A stretch of DNA of 51,155 nucleotides, taken from the NCBI GenBank assembly GCA_910583695.1, contig CAJTZL010000014.1:1-51155 (forward strand), written 5' to 3'. Positions 7,036 through 14,338 of this stretch are shown piece after piece (within the stretch, counting starts at the first letter, position 1; the number at the start of each line of letters is the position of its first letter). Source of the stretch: an uncultured Oscillibacter sp. GTDB lineage: Bacteria > Bacillota > Clostridia > Oscillospirales > Oscillospiraceae. Under the pieces are notes generated by a model. The model saw only the letters and a program-made list of their open reading frames with translations, was not told the DNA's origin and did no database searches. The position numbers and the translations under genes were made by a program.

Positions 7036-7689
7036 ATGGCCGCAATGCAAAAGCGACGGTTTTGGGAAGATGCGAACGGATACGCGGTTGTGGAGGCGAC
7101 CATTCTCTTCCCCATCATACTGCTGGCCTTTGCCGGGCTGGTATTGCTTTCCATGTACCTGCCCACCCGGGCGGTTTTACAGCGGGAGACTCAGTATGCG
7201 GCGACGGCCATGGCCACGACTCAGAGCGATACCTGGCTGGACTATGATTCAACCCGGATGGAGTACTATTGGAGAAGCTCTCTGGGCGCGTCGGACAACG
7301 TTTACGCCATGATGATTTCCCGCCTCTGCAAGGGAGCCTCGGAGGACAAGGCGGAGACCATCGTTGAGAGGCTGGATGAAGGAACGATCGCGGCCCGCGT
7401 GGGCGAACTGGAAGTAGCGTGTAAAGTCAATAACTTTGTCGTTTACAAAGAGATCGTCGTGACTGCCACCAGAACGATTCCCATTCCGGTGGACTTGTCC
7501 CTTGTAAACTTCCCGAAGGAGATCCCGATTACGGTGTCCTCCACGGCGGTGGTACAGAACGGCGACGAATTTGTTCGAAACATCGATATCGCCAAGGACT
7601 TTGTACAGTACCTTGACAAAAGATACAATTTGCAAATTGACAAGCTGGCGGACTGGGTCAATGAGGCGTGGAAATTTCTGGGTGTGTGA
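7036..7689 (+). CDS. tadE: TadE-like pseudopilin
   Basis: A 217-residue pseudopilin. DANGYAVVEATILFPIILLA contains a textbook class III processing site: cleavage after Gly15, Tyr at +1 and Glu at +5 (Glu20). The membrane helix follows, then an extracytoplasmic domain of about 170 residues. The TadV-like peptidase encoded at 11015 is the likely processing enzyme. ATG 7036 follows GAGGGGAG; a second ATG at 7045 is possible. It directly follows the Flp-like pilin. Confidence 0.85.
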   Translation: MAAMQKRRFWEDANGYAVVEATILFPIILLAFAGLVLLSMYLPTRAVLQRETQYAATAMATTQSDTWLDYDSTRMEYYWRSSLGASDNVYAMMISRLCKGASEDKAETIVERLDEGTIAARVGELEVACKVNNFVVYKEIVVTATRTIPIPVDLSLVNFPKEIPITVSSTAVVQNGDEFVRNIDIAKDFVQYLDKRYNLQIDKLADWVNEAWKFLGV

Positions 7690-7701
7690 GGAAGTGCGGG
7701 T

Positions 7702-10239
7702 ATGCGGAAGCTGTTTCACAACTGCAAGGGCGCGGTGACGGTTATGGTCACGCTGCTGCTGATCCCCTCCATTCTGGTCAGCGGCACGGGCGTGGACCTT
7801 GCCCGCATCTACACGGCCAAAAGCGTCGTGCAGGACGCGAACCAGCTGGCGGCCAATTCGGTGCTGGCCGGCTATGAGGCCCTGCTCCAGGACTTGTACG
7901 GCCTCTTCGGCGTAATGACCGAGGGAAGCGTGGACCCGGACGCTTATATCAAGCAGGCTGTCATGGGGGGCGATTGGGACAGGGGCCTGGGAACCTTTCA
8001 GGTCTTTTACGGCTCCAACCTCAATCCCGCCGTTTTGACGCCCGCGCCGGGCCAGACCCTTGGAAACGTTCCGGTGCTCCGGCGCCAGATCGAGGAGTAT
8101 TCCAAGCTCCGGGCCCCGGCTATCATCGCGGAACAGCTGATGAAGAAGCTGGACGTTTTTCAAAAGATTCAGGAGGATGCCAAGGTCATCAAAAAGAAGA
8201 TGGAAGTGGACGACGGCGTCGAAGAGTTGGAAAAGTATTATAAAAAGATTTACAACCATATTCAGGAACTGGAGGACTGCGGTGAACGGGAGGCCGCCAT
8301 CATGCGGGACCTCAGCGATACGGCGGCCGAAATACGGCAGAAACTTCGGGATATGCAGGAGATCAAGGAGACCTATTACATAACCCAGGCGGAGATCGAC
8401 GTGCAAAAAGAAATCCTGGAAAGCACGGAGGACGAGGACGCGCGCAGAGCGGCGGAGGAGGAGATTGAGCGTCTGACGGAAGAGCTGGATCGGCTGGAGA
8501 TGGAATACGAGGGGAAGTGGACCTTGATCCAACGGGCCAGCAAGGGTTGGCAGGACCGGCAGAACCGGTATGACCGTCAGCTGTCGCACTATCGCAGCGA
8601 GGTGAACGCGCTTGCGTGGGACTGTGAAACGGCGGAGAAGAAGAAGGAAGAGCTTCGAAATAAAATCCAGGAACTGCGCAGTTCGCTGGAAAGCGGCAAA
8701 TGCTCCGACACGCTGAGAGACGGACTGACGAAGGCGGAAGACGGTTCGCCGGACGGCTTGTCAATTCTGGATCACTACGAGGCTTTGCTCAAATACGATA
8801 TCGCCGGCATGGGGAGCGCGATGTATGAGCACAATTACACGCAGATAACCAAGACCCTGGAAACCATGCGGGAGGCCCGCCTGGGCGAGAATTATGTCCG
8901 CAGTTACCGGGATATCAATCGGGACAGCTGGTTCCCATTAAAGGGATATGACCATTTTGCGGAGGTCGTCGACGCGCCCACGGACTTCAAGCCATACGTT
9001 ATGCCAAATGGCAGAGCGTTTGTGCGCTTTGAGGAGATCAAGCCGCCGGAGAGCCGGAGGTTCTGGGATGAGCTGAAAACACTGTACGACAACGTAAAGG
9101 GAAAAGGGGCGGAAAAAAGTAAGCTGGAGGATGCCATCACCATGGTTTTTAAAAAGGCCCAGTCCACGTTTAAGGGCCTGCTGGACTTTAAACCGGAGGG
9201 TGCAAAATATCTCAGCGGCGGCGCGGACGAATCCAGCGGAACAAGCGGCTCTAAATTCGGGACAGGAGACGACTGGAACAGCAAGGACGAGGGCAAGGAC
9301 GAAATGGAGGACAGCTTGGACGGCGACTTTCTGGGAAAGCTGGCGGCTGTCGCCAGCGAGGCTGGAAACAAGCTGCTGCTCCTGGTGTATGACACGGAGA
9401 TGTTCTCGGATTTTTCCACCCCCGGCGAGAAGCACAAGGACTACCCGGAGGAAAACATGGCCGGGGTTTCCCTGTCCAGGGAGGTAAATTATTACTTCCA
9501 GTCGGAACTGGAATATCTGTACAACGGCAACTTGGCCGATGCGGTGGACAACCTCAAGTCGGTGGCGGGGATGATGTTCCTGGTGCGCTTTGTCCTGGAC
9601 TATGTGGCGTCCTTCTCGGTCCCCCAGGTGAACAGCATTGTAAACGAGGTCAAAGCCGCGCTATCCTGGACGGGGCCGTTTTCCATCCTGGCGGGCGAGC
9701 TGGCGCGGCTGGCCCTCTCAATCGGTGAGTCCGCCATTGACGTCTCCCGTCTGCGCCAGGGCAGCGAGGTGGCGGTATTTAAGTCAGAAAAAACTTGGAG
9801 GCTCAGCATTTCGGGCCTGATTAAAGCCTCCACGGACGGTCTTTCGGAAAGCGCTGTGGATTCGGCCTTCGGAGCAGCCTCCGAAGAGGGGAGCGACCCG
9901 ACCGCACCCAAAGACAACGATGAGGGCATCACCCTGGGCTATACGGACTATATGCGCCTCTTCCTGCTCCTGGTCCCGGGAGATACCCTGGCGGGACGAA
10001 CCCGTAATTTGATCGAACTGAACGTGACCAATTACGATCAGGGATGCAATGCGGTCGAAAGTGAAATGGCGGGCGCGGAGCGCTATGACCTGGAGAAGCT
10101 CATCACCGGCTTCTCACTGACGACTACCGTGGACCTGCGGATGCTGTTCTTGTCCATGCCCTTTGCGCAGAAGGGCGTGAACGGCGTGGTCCCGCCCAGG
10201 ACACTGGCCATTACCGCGACGGACTACAGGGGGTACTGA
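7702..10239 (+). CDS. large TadG/DUF5702-like pilus-locus protein with coiled coil
   Basis: 845 residues. The N-terminus (CKGAVTVMVTLLLIPSILVS, then GVDLARIYTAKS and QDANQLAANSVLAGYEALL) is the signature of TadG-like proteins: a membrane helix, then the alpha-helical pre-vWA segment. The site after Gly10 has Met rather than Glu at +5. Residues about 150-330 are strongly charged and heptad-like, predicting a long coiled coil outside the membrane. A low-complexity acidic/Ser stretch follows near 510-545. A globular C-terminal part ends in a Thr/Pro-rich tail. This architecture resembles the DUF5702 family of clostridial Tad loci, from memory. ATG 7702 lies 12 bases after tadE. Confidence 0.75.
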   Translation: MRKLFHNCKGAVTVMVTLLLIPSILVSGTGVDLARIYTAKSVVQDANQLAANSVLAGYEALLQDLYGLFGVMTEGSVDPDAYIKQAVMGGDWDRGLGTFQVFYGSNLNPAVLTPAPGQTLGNVPVLRRQIEEYSKLRAPAIIAEQLMKKLDVFQKIQEDAKVIKKKMEVDDGVEELEKYYKKIYNHIQELEDCGEREAAIMRDLSDTAAEIRQKLRDMQEIKETYYITQAEIDVQKEILESTEDEDARRAAEEEIERLTEELDRLEMEYEGKWTLIQRASKGWQDRQNRYDRQLSHYRSEVNALAWDCETAEKKKEELRNKIQELRSSLESGKCSDTLRDGLTKAEDGSPDGLSILDHYEALLKYDIAGMGSAMYEHNYTQITKTLETMREARLGENYVRSYRDINRDSWFPLKGYDHFAEVVDAPTDFKPYVMPNGRAFVRFEEIKPPESRRFWDELKTLYDNVKGKGAEKSKLEDAITMVFKKAQSTFKGLLDFKPEGAKYLSGGADESSGTSGSKFGTGDDWNSKDEGKDEMEDSLDGDFLGKLAAVASEAGNKLLLLVYDTEMFSDFSTPGEKHKDYPEENMAGVSLSREVNYYFQSELEYLYNGNLADAVDNLKSVAGMMFLVRFVLDYVASFSVPQVNSIVNEVKAALSWTGPFSILAGELARLALSIGESAIDVSRLRQGSEVAVFKSEKTWRLSISGLIKASTDGLSESAVDSAFGAASEEGSDPTAPKDNDEGITLGYTDYMRLFLLLVPGDTLAGRTRNLIELNVTNYDQGCNAVESEMAGAERYDLEKLITGFSLTTTVDLRMLFLSMPFAQKGVNGVVPPRTLAITATDYRGY

Positions 10240-10241
10240 GG

Positions 10242-11018
10242 ATGAAGAGAGACCAAGGCGGATACATCGTCGTGGAGACCATCGCCTGCTTTACCCTGTT
10301 CGTCTTTTTGATGATGTCCATCCTGAGCCTGATCAACATCGTGACCGTTCAGGCGCGGGTCCATTATGCGATTACCCAGGCGGCGGAGACCCTCTCCATG
10401 TACTCTTATACCCTGGACGCCATGGGCGCAGCGGAGAAATTGATGAAGAGCGCCGATCGGGCGGAGACCGTGGATGACGGGGTGAATCAATTCGTCGAAA
10501 ATGTCAACAAGGTTTTTGACGCTGTCGAAGCCTTGGACGTGTCCGGCGTCAAGGCATCCGGGGAGGCGCTGTATCTCCAGGGCAGCGGCATTGCGCAAAG
10601 AGCCGCGGACGATCCCAAGGATCTGCTCCAGGATGTGATGAACTACGGACTTCAAAAGGGCATGAGCGCTGGCTTTGGAGCTCTGGTCCGCCCTCTGGTG
10701 GGGCGGTACCTGACCAACGGCGATATCAGCGGCGACAGCTTTTTGAAGGCATTCCACGTGAAGGACGGGTTGGACGGACTGGAGTTTTCCACCTTCAACA
10801 TCATCGGCTGGGACCCGGAGAATCACCGGCTGCTTGGCTCACCCAGAGACGACAGCATGCTGCTCACCAGCTCGGGCGATATCCGGATCGTCGTCTCCTA
10901 TCAGATCGACTACACCTTCGGCACGCTGCCGCTTCCGTTCCGCGAGCTGACTGTGACCCAGGAAGCAGTGACCAAGGCGTGGCTGGGCGGCGAAGGAAAG
11001 AGGTATGAGCCCAAATGA
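10242..11018 (+). CDS. second TadE-like pseudopilin
   Basis: 258 residues beginning MKRDQGGYIVVETIACFTLF. A class III prepilin site is clear: cleavage after Gly7 and Glu at +5 (Glu12), followed by the hydrophobic helix. The remainder is an extracytoplasmic domain of about 220 residues rich in small and acidic residues. It starts 2 bases after the DUF5702-like gene and overlaps the prepilin peptidase gene by 4 bases. The two pseudopilins and the large protein probably form the minor pilin or tip complex. Confidence 0.82.
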   Translation: MKRDQGGYIVVETIACFTLFVFLMMSILSLINIVTVQARVHYAITQAAETLSMYSYTLDAMGAAEKLMKSADRAETVDDGVNQFVENVNKVFDAVEALDVSGVKASGEALYLQGSGIAQRAADDPKDLLQDVMNYGLQKGMSAGFGALVRPLVGRYLTNGDISGDSFLKAFHVKDGLDGLEFSTFNIIGWDPENHRLLGSPRDDSMLLTSSGDIRIVVSYQIDYTFGTLPLPFRELTVTQEAVTKAWLGGEGKRYEPK

Positions 11019-11557
11019 CAAAGACGGCTTGGAAAACGGTCCTGCCCTATGGCGGACTTCCCCTTCTGGAGGCGGTCCTTTGGCTGCTCCGGCGGGGAGG
11101 GGAGCCTGTGGAGCTCCTGCTGGACGGGATTTTGCTGGCTCTAGGATATCTGGCGGCCTTGGGAGATCTGCGGGAGAAGCGGATACCGAACCGGCTGGTG
11201 GGGGCCATGCTCTGCGCCTGGATTCTGGTCCTGGTCCCCCAGCTGTTCTGCCGGACGGAATACGCTCTGTGGCTCCTGATGAACGGGAGCGCAGGCTTTC
11301 TCCTGGCGGGAGTGCTGTTTCTGGCTGTTTATCTGGTGAGCCGGAAGGGCCTGGGCGGCGGCGACGTGAAATTCATGGCCGCCTCCGGACTCTACCTGGG
11401 GGTGGACGTGCTGCCCGCCATGTTCTATGGTTCCGTCCTCTCGGCGGCTGCGGGTCTTGGACTGCTGCTGGCCAAGAAAATCGGGCGGCGGGACGCCATT
11501 CCCCTGGCGCCGTTTCTGTTCGCGGGGATTCTGATCGTATTATTCGCGCAGTCATAG
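11015..11557 (+). CDS. tadV: TadV/CpaA-type prepilin peptidase (A24 aspartic protease)
   Basis: A 180-residue polytopic membrane protease that would cleave the leaders of the pilin and pseudopilins. Both catalytic Asp motifs of the A24 family are present: GDLREKRIPN (about residue 52) and GLGGGDVKFMA (about residue 116), each beside a membrane helix. It lacks the N-terminal methylase domain of type IVa peptidases, as is normal for TadV. ATG 11015 overlaps the upstream stop as ATGA. A different, longer frame over this DNA is a shadow that joins the next gene's frame. Confidence 0.9.
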   Translation: MTKTAWKTVLPYGGLPLLEAVLWLLRRGGEPVELLLDGILLALGYLAALGDLREKRIPNRLVGAMLCAWILVLVPQLFCRTEYALWLLMNGSAGFLLAGVLFLAVYLVSRKGLGGGDVKFMAASGLYLGVDVLPAMFYGSVLSAAAGLGLLLAKKIGRRDAIPLAPFLFAGILIVLFAQS

Positions 11558-11565
11558 GAGGGCAC

Positions 11566-12882
11566 ATGAAACGAACGAAGCGCATTTTGCTGGGTCTGGC
11601 CTGCGCCGCGCTGCTGGCTGCGTCCTGGGCGGCGGCGCTGACCGCGAAAAGCGGCGCGGACCGGCAGCGGGAGCTGATCGACGAGGCCGCGTCCTATACG
11701 GACGATGAGATCTATATTCTGGCGGTCCCGCTGCTGGAGGAGGCCGCCTCTTATCAGGACGAGCATACCCTAGAGGCGGAGACGGCCCTGAAGGAAGTCT
11801 ACCTGCGCTTGGCAGGAAAGGACAATTACGAGCGGCGTTACACGGAGCTTTTGGACAAGCAGATGGCCCGCAAGGGAGCCGGGGCGGATATTTTCCGGGA
11901 AGCCGCTCTGTACTATCTGGACAAAAGCAAAACGGCGGACGCTCTGTCCGCCCTGCGGGACGGCATCGGCAAAACCGGGAGCGGAGAGCTGATTCGGCTT
12001 TATGAGGAAAACCGCTATGGCTATACCTTGAGCCGGGATTTTTACGACAAGGCGGCGGAGCTCCATTGCGGGACCAGCCAAGTGGCCTTGAATGGCCGCT
12101 GGGGCGTGGCTTCCGCCAACGGACTGCTGCTCATTCCCTGCGAGTACGACAAGATCAGTACCTTTGACGGCGGCAGAGCCATTGTCCAAAAGGATGGTGT
12201 GATCTCTGCCGTGGACGGCGGAGACAACCGGGTGGCGCTGCTCCATGAGGCGGCGCAGGACTTCGGGAACTACGCGGAGAACCGCCTGAGTCTGAAAACG
12301 GCAGAGGGCTGGCTGCTGGCGAACGGGACCTTTGGCACCGGCCCGGTTCTGTTCGAGGAGCTGGGGATGTTCTCCGGCGGCTGTGCGCCTGCCAGGCTGG
12401 GCGGAAAGTGGGGCCTGATCGACAGCGGCGGCGAGAAGTGGCTGCTGGAGCCGGCCTATGAGGAGATTGTCCGGGACGAGCTGGGCCGTTGTGGCGGCCC
12501 GGAGACCCTGTTTATCCGCCGGAACGGCGGCGTCTACCTCCTGGCGGACGGGCAGGAGACCGGAGGCCCTTACGAGGACGCCCGGCCCTTTAACGGGGGG
12601 TGGGCCGCTGTGAAACAGGGCGGAAAATGGGGGTTTGTGGATGCAGAGGGCGTTATTCAGGTGGATTTCCAGTTTGACGACGCCCGGTCCTTCGGGCAGC
12701 ATTTGGCCGCGGTGGAACAGGAAGGCCTGTGGGGCTATGTGAGCCTCCTGGGGGAGATGGCCATTGAGCCCCAGTTTCTGGAGGCCAAGAGCTTTTCCGG
12801 CGGGAGCGCTCCCGTACACACCGGGCTGGGGTGGCAGTTTATCACACTTTTGGAATATGAAGGAGGAGGCGGACTGTTTTGA
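11566..12882 (+). CDS. membrane-anchored WG-repeat protein
   Basis: 438 residues with an N-terminal membrane anchor (LLGLACAALLAASWAAAL), an alpha-helical, TPR-like stretch (about 25-165) and then a series of WG repeats: NGRWGVASANG, GGKWGLIDSGG, GGKWGFVDAEG and EGLWGYVSLLG, spaced by motifs such as EYDKISTFDGG and QFDDARSFG. WG repeats are beta-rich binding modules of unknown ligand. The start ATG 11566 is fixed by AGGAGGG and by the signal anchor. The stop overlaps the next gene by 4 bases. It is probably an extracytoplasmic accessory of the Tad machine or the sensor kinase. Confidence 0.85.
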   Translation: MKRTKRILLGLACAALLAASWAAALTAKSGADRQRELIDEAASYTDDEIYILAVPLLEEAASYQDEHTLEAETALKEVYLRLAGKDNYERRYTELLDKQMARKGAGADIFREAALYYLDKSKTADALSALRDGIGKTGSGELIRLYEENRYGYTLSRDFYDKAAELHCGTSQVALNGRWGVASANGLLLIPCEYDKISTFDGGRAIVQKDGVISAVDGGDNRVALLHEAAQDFGNYAENRLSLKTAEGWLLANGTFGTGPVLFEELGMFSGGCAPARLGGKWGLIDSGGEKWLLEPAYEEIVRDELGRCGGPETLFIRRNGGVYLLADGQETGGPYEDARPFNGGWAAVKQGGKWGFVDAEGVIQVDFQFDDARSFGQHLAAVEQEGLWGYVSLLGEMAIEPQFLEAKSFSGGSAPVHTGLGWQFITLLEYEGGGGLF

Positions 12883-14144
12883 TCTACCGGATTGAAAGCA
12901 AGAGCGATTTGACAGGCGCCATGCTGGTCATTCGTTTCCCTGAAGAGGACCTGGACGTGAAGGCGCTCTACACCATTCAGGCGGACCAGCCGGATTTCCT
13001 GGTGCCCTTTCGTTACCGCTGCGTGGACGGAGAGGCGGAGTGTACATACCAGCTGGGGAACCGCGTCAAGCTGCTGTACCTCTGCTCCAGCAAAAGTGCG
13101 GGTGCGCTTACGGGCTTCTGGGAGCAGGTCCTGCAGCCGCTGCTGGACTGCGGCGACTGGTTTCTCAACCCCTTCTCTTTCGTGCTGGACCCGCAGTATC
13201 TCTATACAGACCGGGAGGGCCGTACGGTCAGCTACCTGTATGTCCCGTCAAAACGGCCCTGCGGGGATATGAATACCCTGCAGAAGCTGGCGTCGGACTT
13301 GGCGCAGAAGAATCCCGCCACGGACGCCAAGCTGGAAGTGGAGGTCCTGCGGGCCATTATGCAGGATTTCCAGCCCCGGTCTTTCCTGCAAATGCTGCGA
13401 AAAAACGGTCACGCCGGCGTGATCGTTCCTCTGTCGGCAGGGGAGGAGGTTCCTTCCGCACCGGAGGAAAAGCCGTCTCCTTCCGCATCGAAGGAGGCCG
13501 AGGTTCAGCCCCCCGCCCCCAAAGAGCCGGTGGGCTCCCGGATGCCGGAGGATGGCGACATCCAGATTGATTTCTCCGGCGGCGGGAAGGAGAAAAAGAA
13601 GGGACTCTTCGGCCGCAAGGAGGAGAAGAAGAAAAAGCCCAAAAAGGAGGGCGGCCTTTTCGGCAAAAAGAAGGAGGAGCCGAAGGAGCTTGTTCTCGGG
13701 GCCGCTGCCAAGGCTCCCTCCGCGGAGCCGGTATTCTCTCCTTTTTCCCCAAAGCATGATACGGAAGGGCCTGGGCTGACGGAAGACGACGGGGGAACGG
13801 AGCTCTTCGAAGAAACCTATTTCCGCCTGGTGGGGGACCAGACTCTGCCCCGAAAGATCCTGGTGGACCTGCAGACGGACGGTGTGTTCACCATTGGCCG
13901 GTATGACGTGACCATAGGCCGCCGGCAGTCCGATTTTGAGTTTGAGGCAAAGACCAAGGCTGTCAGCCGTCATCACGCCGCCGTTGAGCGGACTACGGAT
14001 GGCTACCGGATAACGGACCTGAACTCCGCGGCGGGAACGTTTGTGAATGGAGAACGTCTGACGCCCAATGTTCCCAGGGCCCTGGCGCAGGGATGCCGGG
14101 TGTCCTTTGGCACGGCCGGGGCGGATTACATCTGGGAGGAATAG
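12879..14144 (+). CDS. FHA-domain protein with DUF6382-like N-terminus
   Basis: 421 residues. Residues 1-185 resemble the DUF6382 module that often precedes FHA domains in Firmicutes (VLDPQYLYTDREGRTVSYLY). Residues about 235-275 are an extreme Lys-rich linker (KEKKKGLFGRKEEKKKKPKK). The FHA domain spans about 325-420, with IGRRQSDFEFEAKTKAVSRH and DLNSAAGTFVNGERL; Arg and Ser-Arg-His of the phosphothreonine pocket are present. It would read out phosphorylation by the nearby kinase. The start is TTG 12879 within TTGA, overlapping the WG-repeat stop, behind AGGAGGAGG; no ATG fits the homology. Confidence 0.88.
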   Translation: MIYRIESKSDLTGAMLVIRFPEEDLDVKALYTIQADQPDFLVPFRYRCVDGEAECTYQLGNRVKLLYLCSSKSAGALTGFWEQVLQPLLDCGDWFLNPFSFVLDPQYLYTDREGRTVSYLYVPSKRPCGDMNTLQKLASDLAQKNPATDAKLEVEVLRAIMQDFQPRSFLQMLRKNGHAGVIVPLSAGEEVPSAPEEKPSPSASKEAEVQPPAPKEPVGSRMPEDGDIQIDFSGGGKEKKKGLFGRKEEKKKKPKKEGGLFGKKKEEPKELVLGAAAKAPSAEPVFSPFSPKHDTEGPGLTEDDGGTELFEETYFRLVGDQTLPRKILVDLQTDGVFTIGRYDVTIGRRQSDFEFEAKTKAVSRHHAAVERTTDGYRITDLNSAAGTFVNGERLTPNVPRALAQGCRVSFGTAGADYIWEE

Positions 14145-14147
14145 ACG

Positions 14148-14291
14148 ATGCCGGAGCTTTTGTTCTACGGCGGGATCGCCCTGATGGCGGTGTCGGCCGC
14201 CACCGCCGTGATAGCGGCGGTAGTTTTCCGCGTAACAAAGAAGAGGCTGAACGCGCGGCTGGAAGCGGAGTATGGCAAAACGCCTCAATGA
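14148..14291 (+). CDS. 47-residue membrane protein
   Basis: ATG 14148 with RBS GGGAGGAA opens a short frame. It has one membrane helix (LLFYGGIALMAVSAATAVIA) and a basic, helical tail ending GKTPQ. It lies 3 bases after the FHA gene and 47 bases before the kinase. No family is recognised; the tail's Lys/Arg-rich start suggests the C-terminus is cytosolic. Confidence 0.65.
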   Translation: MPELLFYGGIALMAVSAATAVIAAVVFRVTKKRLNARLEAEYGKTPQ

Positions 14292-14338
14292 GGTTTTGCT
14301 CAGGCAAAGCGGCCGCGTGACAACGGAGAGTGTTGCTG

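Noticed and set aside
11005..11565. Long frame joined to the WG-repeat protein
   Set aside because: It overlaps the clear prepilin peptidase in another frame, and the signal anchor with a strong RBS begins at 11566.
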